From NCBI RefSeq assembly GCF_900566085.1, contig NZ_UPHT01000133.1, forward strand, positions 1 through 64,000: DNA of 64,000 nucleotides, in the 5' to 3' direction. The notes under the pieces are model-generated. The model ran no database searches, was not told the origin of the DNA, and saw only the letters and a list, made by a program, of their open reading frames with translations. Positions 26,097 to 34,799 of the stretch are shown piece after piece. Made by a program: the position numbers and the translations under genes. The DNA is from Mycobacterium attenuatum. GTDB lineage: Bacteria; Actinomycetota; Actinomycetes; Mycobacteriales; Mycobacteriaceae. How positions within the stretch are numbered: the stretch's first letter is position 1; each line of letters opens with the position of its first letter.

Positions 26097-27241
26097 AACA
26101 GCTCCAGGATGGTGGCGTTGGCCTGACCGCCGCCCTCGCACATCGTCTGCAGTCCATAGCGAATTCCCTTGTCCCGCATGTGATATAGCAGGGTAGTCAT
26201 CAGCCGCGCACCCGAGCCGCCCAACGGGTGGCCGAGCGCGATCGCGCCGCCGTTGGGGTTGAGCCGCTTCTCGTCGGCGCCGATGTCACGCAGCCAGGCC
26301 AGGGGCACCGGGGCGAACGCCTCGTTGACCTCGTATGCCCCGATGTCGCCGATGGACAGACCGGAGCGTTTGAGCACCTTCTGGGTGGCCGGAATGGGCG
26401 CGGTCAGCATGATCACCGGGTCGGCCCCGGCCAGCGCCACCGAGTGGACCTTGGCAATAGGCTTGCGCCCCAACTCATTTGCCTTCTCGGTGGACATGAA
26501 CAGCAGCGCGGCCGAGCCGTCGGAGATCTGCGAGGAGTTGCCGGCGTGGATCACGCCGTCTTCCTTGAACGCCGGCTTCAGCGACGCCATCTTCTCCATC
26601 GGGGTGCCGCGGCGGATGCCTTCGTCCTTGAGGACGGTATTGCCGTCCTGGCCCTTGATGCCGACGATCTGATCGTCGAAGGCGCCGGAATCCTGTGCCG
26701 CCGCAGCCTTTTCGTGTGATCCCAGAGAGAACTCGTCGAGCGCCAGGCGGTCCAGGCCCCATCGCTGTGCGATCATCTCGGCGCCGATGCCCTGGTTGGG
26801 GATCGCGCCGTCATAGCGGTCCAAGAAGGTCCTCGGATAGGGCCGTCCGCCGTTGGCCAGCGACGAACCCATCGGGGTTCGTGACATCGACTCAACCCCG
26901 CCGGCAACGACGACGTCGTAGTGACCGGCTGCTACCCCGGCCGCCGCGAAGTGCACCGACTGCTGGCTCGACCCGCACTGGCGGTCCACGGTCACCCCGG
27001 GAACCGTCTCGGGCCAGCCGGCCGCCAGCAGTGCGGTGCGCGCGATATCGAGGGCCTGCTCGCCGGCCTGCATGACGCAGCCCCAGATGACGTCGTCGAC
27101 CAGTTCGGGGTCGATGCCGGCCTTGTGGACCAGCCCGTTGAGCACCTGCGCGGACAGATCGGCCGGGTGCACCCCGGACAACCCGCCGTTGCGCTTGCCG
27201 ATGGGGGAACGTACTGCCTCGACGATGACGGCTTCAGCCAT
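26093..27241 (-). CDS. Acetyl-CoA acetyltransferase / thiolase (full-length; Rv1135A remnant in H37Rv)
   Basis: This 382-residue thiolase has active-site Cys in VDRQCGSSQQSVH (about residue 88), NEAFA, GHPLGGSGAR with the catalytic His, and the second Cys in MCEGGGQANATI. It cleaves 3-ketoacyl-CoA with CoA. AGGAGA lies 12 bases before the ATG. An inverted repeat at 27275-27291 sits in its promoter region. It is first in a two-gene unit with the ECH. H37Rv has only a 77-residue relic, so loss occurred on the tuberculosis lineage. Confidence 0.9.
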   Translation of the reverse strand: MAEAVIVEAVRSPIGKRNGGLSGVHPADLSAQVLNGLVHKAGIDPELVDDVIWGCVMQAGEQALDIARTALLAAGWPETVPGVTVDRQCGSSQQSVHFAAAGVAAGHYDVVVAGGVESMSRTPMGSSLANGGRPYPRTFLDRYDGAIPNQGIGAEMIAQRWGLDRLALDEFSLGSHEKAAAAQDSGAFDDQIVGIKGQDGNTVLKDEGIRRGTPMEKMASLKPAFKEDGVIHAGNSSQISDGSAALLFMSTEKANELGRKPIAKVHSVALAGADPVIMLTAPIPATQKVLKRSGLSIGDIGAYEVNEAFAPVPLAWLRDIGADEKRLNPNGGAIALGHPLGGSGARLMTTLLYHMRDKGIRYGLQTMCEGGGQANATILELL

Positions 27242-27274
27242 GGGTATGTCTCCTTTGACAGAGTGATTCTGAGT

Positions 27275-27291
27275 ACATTGTTAACCAATGT
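27275..27291. promoter_or_regulatory. 17-bp inverted repeat upstream of the thiolase-ECH unit
   Basis: ACATTG and CAATGT arms flank a TTAAC centre, 34 bases before the thiolase start. The size and position suit a TetR/FadR-type repressor site controlling the beta-oxidation pair. It differs from the palindrome at 17210 and from the 17-mer of the 39-56 kb cluster. Confidence 0.6.
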
Positions 27292-27299
27292 AATCGGCA

Positions 27300-27795
27300 G
27301 ATAGGGCCGGGGTTCTCCTGCATCCTCGTGGCAACTCCCGGCCGCGCGCACGCAGACCGTACGCAACCGCGAGCATGTCTCATGGGGGAATCAACACCGT
27401 CATAAGATATCGAGCGGACCCGCTGGGCAGACCGTGATCGCCTGATATCACGGACAGGCGCACCGGTTTCTCCTCACTAGATATTTGGCTCCGCGTGGAC
27501 GACGTCCTGACGTCAACCCACGTTTACATGGGGCGAGCCCCCGATCCCCCAAATACGTTTCGGCCAATTCAGAACGCGGTACGTACCGCTCCCGGAACCT
27601 CGACTTGGGCTGGTTGTAAGCTTCGCCCTCGACAACCGACGCTAACCAAAAATGGGTCGCGCAGTTGATGAACAAGAACTTGGCGGCAGCAAACCGGCCT
27701 TCGGGAATTCGGGATCGTTATGCGGCCGGCGCACACCGGTGCGCTGGACCGTCGCGGCGCCGCGACAGCGCCGTATCTGACAGTGGGCAGTTGCG
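27300..27795. other. Intergenic, no gene seen; start of AT-richer accessory zone
   Basis: No frame shows a domain on either strand. A CCGTGAT/ATCACGG inverted repeat with an eight-base loop lies at 27432-27453. Base composition falls here relative to the thiolase side and stays lower to about 36.9 kb, which supports separate ancestry for the following block. Confidence 0.5.
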
Positions 27796-29016
27796 GTGAC
27801 GGCGCCTGGTTTGGATGGCCTCGCCTCCGGAAGTGCATGCGGCATTGTTAAGCGCCGGCCCGGGACCGGACTCGTTGGTGGCCGCCGTAGGTTCGTGGAC
27901 CTCACTGGCTGCTGAGTACGCCAACGCGGCCGAGCATCTTGACGGATTGTTGATTACGGTAGAGACCGGTCCGTGGCAGGGCGTCAGCGCAATGTGCGCC
28001 ATGGCCGCCTATGCACCGTATCTGGACTGGTTAATGCAGGCCAGCGCTGATTGCTCAGCCATGGCCCACGCCCATCAGGAGGCGCTGGCGGCCTACGTTG
28101 ACGCGCTAGCGGCGATGCCGACCCTAGCGGAATTATCCGCTAATCATGCCCTGCATGCGATGTTGACAAATACAAATTTCTTCGGCATAACCACGATCCC
28201 GATCACGTTCACCGAAGCTGACTACCTGCGCATGTGGATTCAAGCAGCCACCACGATGAGTGCCTACGAGACTGTATCCGTCGCAGCGTTGGCCACAGTG
28301 CCACATATCGACCCCGCCCCTACCATTCTTAAGCGCCCCGGCACCGGCCTAGCTACTAGCGCTACGGCTGCCGACCGTTCCCCTGGGAGCAAATCTACAA
28401 GGTTTTATATAATGCTGTATTCGAAGCCGCAGTAATTCTGGTCGCACTCGGCAAGAATCTTCATGAAATCGAATGGGCCTGGTACGCGCTTCTCGACGCA
28501 GTTCTGCATTTAGACATTGTTAGAGCCATCGATCTGTTAACTGTGCTCAGTTACCCCGCGTTCAGGTTTTCCGTGACGCTGTTTATCGTTCTGCCGCTTC
28601 TTTTTCTCCAAACAGTCGACACAGTTATTGGGATAATGCTTGCGTGGATCGCCCAAGATTTGTGTTCGGCCGGGCTGCTTTCCGTGGGCCCATTGACTGC
28701 AGGAATGGCCGATCTCGCGCCAGCGGTAGCAGCTTTCGCAGGAGGTGCTGTCCCCGTGGCGCCACTAGCGGGTGCCGAGTCGGCAGCGCTGGCGCCGTCG
28801 ATGGCGGTCGCGAACGGACCTGCGGCGGCTGTCGCCGCAGTGGCTGCCGGTGCGCGCGGGACCAGGCTTGCCGGCACCGCCTACCGCGAGATCGATGTGC
28901 TGCCGGGCGGGATGGCCACGGTTGGTCACGATGAGTCTTACGGGATGCGAATGCCGATGTTGCCGGCGACCTGGGCGTCGGGAGCAGTCAAGATAGGCGC
29001 CGTGGCGGTTGGCTAG
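27796..29016 (+). pseudogene. PPE family gene broken by at least two frameshifts
   Basis: The expected N terminus (V)TAPxWMASPPEV is interrupted: GTG ACG GCG CCT at 27796 carries one extra G before TTTGGATGG, shifting the frame, and the body resumes at ATG 27815. It reads SPPEVHAALLSAGPGPDSL, GPWQG, LAANH-like and NFFGITTIPITFTEADYLRMWIQA to about 28370. A second shift then moves to another frame, with PWEQIYKVLYNAVFEAAVILV and membrane-like LFIVLPLLFLQ, ending AAGARGTRLAGTAYREI at 29016. No PE partner gene is adjacent. It occupies roughly the PPE16 position of H37Rv but belongs to a different PPE subgroup. Confidence 0.8.
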
Positions 29017-29046
29017 GTACTCGCCTGTTGGGCCTGTCGGGCCGGC

Positions 29047-29514
29047 TCATGCCAAACGGATCAACACGTCAGCTAGCGTTGACGGTCGGGACAAGAACGG
29101 GGAATGACCTCCCGGAAGCTCGATCAGCTCGGCGTCCAGCCGGTCACGCGCGACCCGCGTGGACCAGTCGGGTTCAGTATCCGGTCGTCGCTGGTGATGA
29201 CGGAAGTACAGCTGACAGCAGGAAATTCGGCCAAGGGGAACGGTAGCCAAAGCGAGGAGGAGGCCTGCGGTCGAAGACGCGCCACAGCAATTGTGCTCGC
29301 ATTCATCGAGTGCCCCACCAAGATCACATCGTCGTCGCATTCACCGAGGGCAGTGCACACGATGTCGGCGTAGGTGCCCAAGCTCGCCGGCGGATCCTCG
29401 CTGGGCAAAACCATCGCGACAACGTCATGACCTTCTCGGCCCAATGGCGGAGTCAACAACTCCCAGCACCAAGCGCCGTGCCAACCACCCGTGAACCAGC
29501 ACAAATGTCGTCAT
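29047..29514 (-). pseudogene. Decayed alpha/beta hydrolase (salicylate-esterase type)
   Basis: The start reads MTTFVLVHG, where an extra G breaks the GGWHGAWCWE motif; the body continues in another frame as HDVVAMVLPSEDP and ILVGHSMNASTIA (nucleophile GHSM). After an internal deletion removing the cap region, a third frame gives DRILNPDWSTRVARDRLDAELIELPGGHSPFLSRPSTLADVLIRLA, with the catalytic His. Overall length is about two thirds of an intact enzyme. It forms part of the row of pseudogenes from 27.8 to 31.1 kb. Confidence 0.75.
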
Positions 29515-30596
29515 GCTGGTGCCACCGGAGCCGGCGCAGCGCTATTTGAGGCGGTGGCCTGTGCGTGTGACCACCATCTGGATAATTTCAACAATTCGCG
29601 TGTTTCCTCCTCAAGCGTCCCAGCTCGGGAGCTGATGACAACTGATGGGTTGGGGGGTCGTAGCCGCTCGGGCGCCAGCCTTTCTAGCCCGTGCCGCATG
29701 GGCAAGCTGAAGAGCCAACGCGGCTTCCCCGCGCTGGTCAACAGGGGCTGCATAGCTATTGCAGAATCCGGCCAATTCAACCGCATCAGTATCGCTGAAA
29801 TACCGTCGCGATTGCAGAATCGCATCGCGTATTTGGACGGTGGTCTGATGCAGTTCTAGCATCGTTTCCGGCGGCCCATGCCCTGATGAACAAGCTCGAA
29901 ATAAGCTTCGGAGACCGCGGCGATCATGCTTTCACGAAGCACGGTCAATTTACGACGGTCTCGGCTCACTCGATCAATTCCACAATGGTCGATCATATTC
30001 AATACAAAAGGAATAATTCCAAAAGACGCGACGGCTGTCGTCGACCCGAAAAGATCAAGCCATAACTGCTCAGCCGGTAATTGACACTATGCGCCCAGCC
30101 AAGCTGTTCAAACAGTTCCAGCAAAGTCGTCGCACCAGTGTCAAAGGGTCGACGATGAGCAGAAAGACTCATCATGGCCCTGGCCGTCCGATGTTCCCGA
30201 CGTTTCGCGTCGGGCCGACCAGCCCGTGTGGCTGCGGCAAGAAAAACCACGGATCCCGACGGCTGCCGCAATCCGATGTCGACGTGGATGGAGATGCGGT
30301 TCACGCAGCGAACGCCTCGGCCACCAGGAAAAGAATCCCATGAACTCACCAGCAGCGAGCATCATCGCCGCCAACGACAACTGCTGCGTTGCCGTCTCGG
30401 TCAACAGGGCACCGTCAGGAAATAGCTTCTCCACGGCCCGCTCGCTCAGTAGCAAGGCGACAAATGATAGCGCTAATATTTTGTTGTAATATTTTTCGTA
30501 CTGGCTTTCATCGGACCATTTATAGCGGGCACCAACAACAATTGCCGGGAAATTTGTCACGGGCCAACCGATGCCATCGGGAACAATGGCGGTCAT
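29511..30596 (-). pseudogene. Decayed DUF6545 (MAB_1171c-like) membrane protein, left cassette
   Basis: The pieces match the intact 33567-34799 product. The N-terminal part, SQYEKYYNKILALSFVALLL to QQLSLAAMMLAAGEFMGFF, is in one frame (30596 to about 30290). The middle is mostly lost, and ELFEQLGWAHSVNYRL resumes near 30100. LELHQTTVQIRDAIL (29860) and ETRELLKLSRWW (29580) lie in two further frames. The span is about 150 bases shorter than the intact gene. The ATG overlaps the upstream ImmA-like stop by four bases, exactly as in the intact cassette. Confidence 0.85.
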
Positions 30597-31067
30597 CGCG
30601 CCTGGAAAAAGAAGCGCATCATCGAGGTTTCGGTGGCGGCTTCCGCGGCGGCGATGGTCAACATATTGGCGAACATCTCGGCGTCGCGCTCCTGGTCGCT
30701 GGCATAGCCCGTGCGACCCAACACCGCATGCACGGTAGCCGGTCGATGTCCGGCAAGGCGGTGCGACACGGTGCACGCTCACGGTCCGTGTCATCGCCGA
30801 ACTGCCGCAAACGACTGTGTCCCAACACAATATGACCGATCTCATGACACACAATCTGATCAATGTGATAATCCGAACTACCCGCCTCATGCAAGATCAA
30901 GTCGTCGTCGTCGCCCGTCAGCCACAAACCACACGGGCTGCCGGAATCAACCTGATCGGTCTACTGCACAATTCAGCCACGTTCCTAACAAAGCAATCCC
31001 GGTTCCAGGGGACGGGAATCGGCAGCTCCCGGGCCAGCGCAAGTACGTCCGCGTGAGAAACCGCCAT
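30593..31067 (-). pseudogene. Decayed ImmA/IrrE-type metallopeptidase, left cassette
   Basis: It begins MAVSHADVLALARELPIPVPWNRD, nearly the same as the intact 33067-33570 product. About ten codons are lost and the frame breaks after RLIPA. It resumes as SPCGLWLTGDDDDLILHEAGSSDYHIDQIVCHEIGHIVLGH, with the zinc motif HEIGH intact. Another frameshift follows near PDID, and the tail DQERDAEMFANMLTIAAAEAA is in a third frame, ending FFFQAR. So the zinc ligands are all still encoded but not in one frame. Clearly a former functional paralog. Confidence 0.88.
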
Positions 31068-31077
31068 CTAACATCCG

Positions 31078-31539
31078 TCATCCTTTTCCGGAATCCTTCG
31101 GAGCGATTTTGGGCAGGCGCTCAAGCTCGCGAACACGGTCGAGGATCGCTGCAATACTGTTGAGCGCCGCCGGCGTCAACCCTGAGGCCCGTAGCGCCAA
31201 ATCCCGCACCCCGGCGTCGCGCAGCGCTTGCAGCAGATCGAGCTGGACATCGATCAATGGGTCGACGCCCGGGTCGATCAGGTAGGACGCAGAGACACCG
31301 AAGAACTCGGCGATGGCCCGTAGATGTTGGACGGTTGGATTCCTCTTGATGCCGCTGCGCAGCTGCCATAGGTAAGCCGAGCTAATCGACACCCCGGTCT
31401 TTTTGGTGATGGCCTCCGCGGCAGCCGCGTTGGACAGCGGCGGCTCAGAGGGCTTGCGCATGATCTCGAAGAGCTTGTTGAGCTTCAGCGACAGATCCGA
31501 TGCATGCGACGAACCCTGTGGCCCATCCGCGCTGGTCAA
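31078..31539 (-). CDS. EspR-like XRE-family DNA-binding regulator
   Basis: This 153-residue protein aligns along its length with mycobacterial EspR as I recall it. LNKLFEIM matches LNRLFDTV, an HTH with VSISSAYLWQLRSGIKRNPTVQHLRAIAEFFGVSASYLID matches the EspR recognition region (APYLSQLRSGNRTNPS), and the C-terminal helices LLQALRDAGVRDLALRASGLTPAALNSIAAILDRVRELER match its dimerisation domain. Start is a TTG with GAGGG upstream. It is first in the left cassette, ten bases before the broken ImmA gene, and is the only intact gene there. It is divergent from 31666, with repeated TACTGA motifs between them. Confidence 0.85.
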   Translation of the reverse strand: MTSADGPQGSSHASDLSLKLNKLFEIMRKPSEPPLSNAAAAEAITKKTGVSISSAYLWQLRSGIKRNPTVQHLRAIAEFFGVSASYLIDPGVDPLIDVQLDLLQALRDAGVRDLALRASGLTPAALNSIAAILDRVRELERLPKIAPKDSGKG

Positions 31540-31571
31540 TAAGCCCTCGTTTCATGCACAGTCCAGCAGTG

Positions 31572-31655
31572 TGTACTGAGGTTACTACGGGCTCTCCCGC
31601 AACCAACATCACATTCATCTCAGTACATGTTGCGGACCAACAAGATATACTGATA
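31572..31655. promoter_or_regulatory. Divergent regulatory region with three TACTGA boxes
   Basis: TGTACTGAG (31572-31580) and its exact reverse complement CTCAGTACA (31619-31627) form an inverted repeat with a 38-base gap. A third box, TATACTGATA, lies at 31646-31655 and overlaps a TATACT -10-like hexamer 20 bases before the 31666 start. Spaced half-sites would suit an EspR-like dimer-of-dimers bridging distant sites. Confidence 0.6.
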
Positions 31656-31665
31656 TGAATTCGGC

Positions 31666-32184
31666 ATGGCGCTCGCGGCCTTCCCGAACAGCATCAACCC
31701 AGCAGGCGATCACGACACCGCCGGATCAGTATCCGCGCCGGCCACCCATCGGTGCCCTGTCGCCGTTGGCCCACCCGCCTTCAGCGTTACGGCTCACGGC
31801 AGTCCGATGACGTTCGACATCGACGACGATGCGTTTGCTACGTGGGTTGCCGACGAAGGTGATGGGCTGACACAGCGCCTTGCACCGTCAGGAACTGAAA
31901 CCCCGGGATCAACGTTGTCGGATCTGGTCTATGCGGCACTCAGTGCTGGGGCACTCGTCGGCGATCCTAGCCTGGAACTCAACGTCCACGGTGACGGTGT
32001 CGGGTACCTTCTGCGACTCAACAATGCCGGTGGCCGTCAACAGTTGGTTGGCCTGACCAGAGGATGGCACGAGCTGGAACGGCCGCCCGAAGATCTCTCC
32101 CCTAGCGAACGGGCGCGCTACTGCCTGCAGCAAATCTGCGACATCGCCAACACTCTGCTCAGCGACCTGCTTGCGCCCCTTTAG
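31666..32184 (+). CDS. Hypothetical protein, 172 aa, divergent from the XRE gene
   Basis: No family is recognised. From about residue 45 the chain is acidic and looks folded (MTFDIDDDAFATWVADEGDGL, LSDLVYAALSAGALVGDPSLELNV, ending in a helix LQQICDIANTLLSDLLAPL). The first 45 residues are Ala/Pro-rich and could be untranslated, with an alternative ATG at 31807. Third-position GC is high throughout, which supports the longer form. The -10-like TATACT only 15-20 bases upstream implies an almost leaderless mRNA. Shared TACTGA boxes make it a probable target of the EspR-like regulator. Confidence 0.6.
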   Translation: MALAAFPNSINPAGDHDTAGSVSAPATHRCPVAVGPPAFSVTAHGSPMTFDIDDDAFATWVADEGDGLTQRLAPSGTETPGSTLSDLVYAALSAGALVGDPSLELNVHGDGVGYLLRLNNAGGRQQLVGLTRGWHELERPPEDLSPSERARYCLQQICDIANTLLSDLLAPL

Positions 32185-32431
32185 CCAGCTTCACTCCACC
32201 GTGTCGCGTGATCAGTTGAAGGCATCTGATATTGATTCAAGAGATCTGCTGCATGATGGAGCCGCTGGTCCGTCGAACTTTCCAGTCGGTCCTTGTCATC
32301 GCTCAGATCGTACGGTCATGCGAGGACTTCTGACCGATGGTGTTGTGGCACAGTGCAACCCACGCCATTTTCCCGGGCCGGAGCCGCCGTGATGGCGGCG
32401 TGCGATGTCGGCCACGGCGACGGATCCTTGG

Positions 32432-32464
32432 TGTCAGCGAAATGTCAGCGAAGTGTCAGCGAAG
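32432..32464. repeat. Three tandem copies of an 11-bp unit TGTCAGCGAA(A/G)
   Basis: Units start at 32432, 32443 and 32454 and differ only in the last base. They adjoin the transposase fragment and may have been part of, or target to, that element. Confidence 0.8.
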
Positions 32465-32640
32465 AACCGGGCGATATCGCCCGACCCGAAACGGTCGGCT
32501 GCCTTGGGTGGCGTGTTCGATGCGCTGCACTAGCACCCGGGCAGTCACCACGTCAGCGGTGGAAGCCGAAGCCGCGTAGGAGATTTCGGTGACCTGGGCA
32601 TCAGAGATCCAGGAGCCGGTGTCACACGCCCTCCCTCGAC
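32456..32640 (-). mobile_element. IS1380-family transposase fragment
   Basis: On the minus strand the peptide WISDAQVTEISYAASASTADVVTARVLVQRIEHA and then RVGRYRPVLR resembles the late part of IS1380-type transposases as I recall them (ISDAEVAEVxFTAF, VTARLVVRRV, FPVWRYHPFFT). Only about 60 codons remain, and no ends or target duplication are visible. Confidence 0.6.
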
Positions 32641-32708
32641 CACCTGGTCCGAGCAACTTCGCGATATGTGCGCGGTTTACGCATATTGGCTGATGCTTTT
32701 CCTCCGTG

Positions 32709-32726
32709 CTGGCAGCATGCTGCCAG
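32709..32726. repeat. Perfect 18-bp palindrome CTGGCAGCATGCTGCCAG
   Basis: The two nine-base arms meet without a loop around GCATGC. It lies between the IS fragment and the XRE remnant. It could be an operator or a hairpin; there is no adjacent intact promoter to assign it to. Confidence 0.7.
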
Positions 32727-32774
32727 GCATGTATTCCGTTGGAACCGACTCGTACCCCCGAATTACGCCAACTC

Positions 32775-32885
32775 GTCGACCGCGCCGTTACTCATTGAGA
32801 TGACACACGGAAGCCAGTCCAGACCAGTACCCATGACTGGCCTCGTGAGGTTTCTGCGTCCTACCTCATCGATCCCGGCATCGAT
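32775..32885 (+). pseudogene. Remnant of a second EspR-like XRE gene, right cassette
   Basis: The 36 bases at 32850-32885 encode VSASYLIDPGID and match the intact left-cassette XRE gene (VSASYLIDPGVD) at 30 of 36 bases. Just before, LLIEMTHGSQSRP recalls its KLFEIMRKPSEPP region, with the HTH core between them deleted. A stop follows shortly. The remnant sits upstream of the intact ImmA gene exactly where a cassette regulator should be. Confidence 0.8.
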
Positions 32886-33066
32886 TCGTACGTCAACGCC
32901 TAGCGCAACCCGGTTCAAGTGTTGAGTCACAGAGGGCAGGCGATCTTGTGATGCCTGCACAAGCGCCGACACCGGACGCGGCAAAGAGCCCCGGTCGATC
33001 GCACACAGAAGAATCAACGGTAGGCCACCGATACATCCGGGTGGCGAGGAGTTGGAGAGAGTTTGG

Positions 33067-33570
33067 ATGGCAGTATCGAACACTGACTTGCTCGCACTCG
33101 CGCGTCAGCTGCCCATTCCTGTCCCTTGGAACCGGGATGTTTTCATTGAGAACCTGGCCTCTCAGCGAGGTCGGCGCATCCAGCTACTCCCCACCGATAC
33201 CTCGGGATTTACCGAAAGCCCGTGCGGAGTGTGGTTGATCCGCGACGACGACGACCTCATCCTCCATGAGGCCGAGAGCTCTGATTACCACATCGATCAA
33301 ATCGTGTGTCACGAGATCGGCCATATGGTGTTGGGGCATGGACGCTCCACCCAGTCGGCCAGCAACACGGACGACCCCGAAAGCCAGCTGTGCCTCAAAA
33401 TGCTACCTGACCTCGATCCCGCTGCCGTGCGAAAAGTGCTGCGCCGCAAACTCTTTGTCGACGATCAAGAGCGCGATGCAGAGAGGTTTGCGCACATCTT
33501 AATGCTCGCCTCAGCTGAAGCGGCCGCCGCCAGGTCAGCAATACGCAGCGTCTTCTTCCGAGCGAGATGA
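33067..33570 (+). CDS. ImmA/IrrE-family zinc metallopeptidase, intact
   Basis: This 167-residue COG2856-type protease has the zinc motif HEIGH in IVCHEIGHMVLGH (about residues 80-92) and a downstream ligand Glu in DQERDAERFAHILMLA. In ICEBs1 (ImmA) and Deinococcus (IrrE) such proteases cleave a partner XRE repressor and so switch genes on. Its natural partner here is the EspR-like regulator, whose adjacent copy is destroyed and whose intact copy lies 1.5 kb away. The stop overlaps the DUF6545 start (ATGA). I choose the ATG at 33067 because the decayed paralog starts at the same residue. Confidence 0.88.
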   Translation: MAVSNTDLLALARQLPIPVPWNRDVFIENLASQRGRRIQLLPTDTSGFTESPCGVWLIRDDDDLILHEAESSDYHIDQIVCHEIGHMVLGHGRSTQSASNTDDPESQLCLKMLPDLDPAAVRKVLRRKLFVDDQERDAERFAHILMLASAEAAAARSAIRSVFFRAR

Positions 33571-34799
33571 CGTCATCTGTTCCGGGGTTAGTGGCCTGGC
33601 CTCTGCTGGCACTGATGACATCCATTGCGGTCATGCGCTATCTCTTCTTCAGCACGAGCGAATTCGAGAAATACCTGAATCACGTACTGGCAATATATCT
33701 CGTCTGTAACCTATTGCGCGAGAAGATGATTGAGAAATTCCTTGCCGGTCATCACATAATAGCTGTCACAACCGCCCAGGAGCTGTCGTTGGTGGCGATG
33801 ATACTACTTTCCGCAGAATTCTTGGGATTTATCACGCTCGGGTCCGGTTTGCCGCTCTTGGAAGCCCGTCGAAGACACCGGCATTACCGAATATCAGCGA
33901 TCATCCTCAGCATCGCTTTTTTTATTTCCGCGTCCCACGCCAGAGCGACCGGACAGCCTCTTGAAGTCGCCCACGGATGGGACATTGTGCTCGCCTGGGT
34001 GCTCTTCATGGTCATTCCGGAGCTGATGGCGGTCCGGCTCGTGATCATGGGTGTCAAGGAATGGATGAGTCTCGGGTCGGGACGACAAGAAAGAATCGTC
34101 GCCGCGTGCGGTTTCATGGTCGGCATTGTGGATGTATGTACCAGCCGGTACGTCGTGTTCTATGTGGTCTTTCAGCAACTCGGATGGGTGCACAACAATC
34201 GCTTTATCCTTGCAATGGACAGCTGCTATTTCTTCTGGCTGGCACTGGCCGTCAACGGGCTCGCGGCTATCCCTATCGTTCGAGCACTGAGTGCCCGCGC
34301 GGGCCTAGACGGGACCAGCCGATCTTGGCGGGCACTTCAGAGATTTCGGGAGACCCTGACTGTTGCCTTTCCCGAATGTGTATTTGAATTGCAGGCCGTT
34401 TCTCCGGGCCGCCGAAAGACAACTTTGGACCTGCACCAGACCGTCGTCCAAATACGCGACGCGATGTTGCTCCTACGGCCTTACCTTCGTGAGATCTCCG
34501 CTGATGCGACAACGCGGTTCCTCGACCGATACTCGGTGCCTACTAGCGATCGCGACGCGGCTATCCAGGCATTGCAGATCGCCGAGGCAGTCCGCGCGAG
34601 GGAAATCGGAGCGACACCAGAACGAATAGCGCCAGCGGTCATCCCCAAATCGCGGCCGGGGCGCTCGACCACTCTTGACCAGGAGGCAGCTGAACTCGTG
34701 CGACTGTGCAAATGGTGGCCGAGCGCCCGGACTGCAACGCATCCACGTATTGGCTTGGCCGCTGGGCGGCCCTGTGAACAGGCAGGTACTTCACGATGA
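33567..34799 (+). CDS. DUF6545 / MAB_1171c-type multi-pass membrane protein, intact
   Basis: This 410-residue protein has about seven hydrophobic segments up to residue 250 and a cytosolic C-terminal domain containing LDLHQTVVQIRDAMLLLRPYL, the DUF6545 hallmark. NCBI-style annotation calls the family a putative transporter, but no transport motif is visible. Its recurrent position after XRE and ImmA genes suggests a sensor or membrane regulator. It overlaps the protease gene by four bases at one end and the P450 gene by four at the other, so all three are coupled. Confidence 0.82.
   Translation: MTSSVPGLVAWPLLALMTSIAVMRYLFFSTSEFEKYLNHVLAIYLVCNLLREKMIEKFLAGHHIIAVTTAQELSLVAMILLSAEFLGFITLGSGLPLLEARRRHRHYRISAIILSIAFFISASHARATGQPLEVAHGWDIVLAWVLFMVIPELMAVRLVIMGVKEWMSLGSGRQERIVAACGFMVGIVDVCTSRYVVFYVVFQQLGWVHNNRFILAMDSCYFFWLALAVNGLAAIPIVRALSARAGLDGTSRSWRALQRFRETLTVAFPECVFELQAVSPGRRKTTLDLHQTVVQIRDAMLLLRPYLREISADATTRFLDRYSVPTSDRDAAIQALQIAEAVRAREIGATPERIAPAVIPKSRPGRSTTLDQEAAELVRLCKWWPSARTATHPRIGLAAGRPCEQAGTSR

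Larger units (their letters stand above)
32185..33066. other. Gene-poor debris between the two cassettes
   Basis: This stretch has no intact gene. It holds a short tandem repeat, a fragment of an IS1380-type transposase, an 18-bp palindrome and a remnant of a second EspR-like gene; each is listed separately. The remainder shows no recognisable coding. Confidence 0.6.

Noticed and set aside
32432..32464. Short tandem repeats considered as a CRISPR array
   Set aside because: Three contiguous 11-base units without spacers and no cas genes anywhere in the window.
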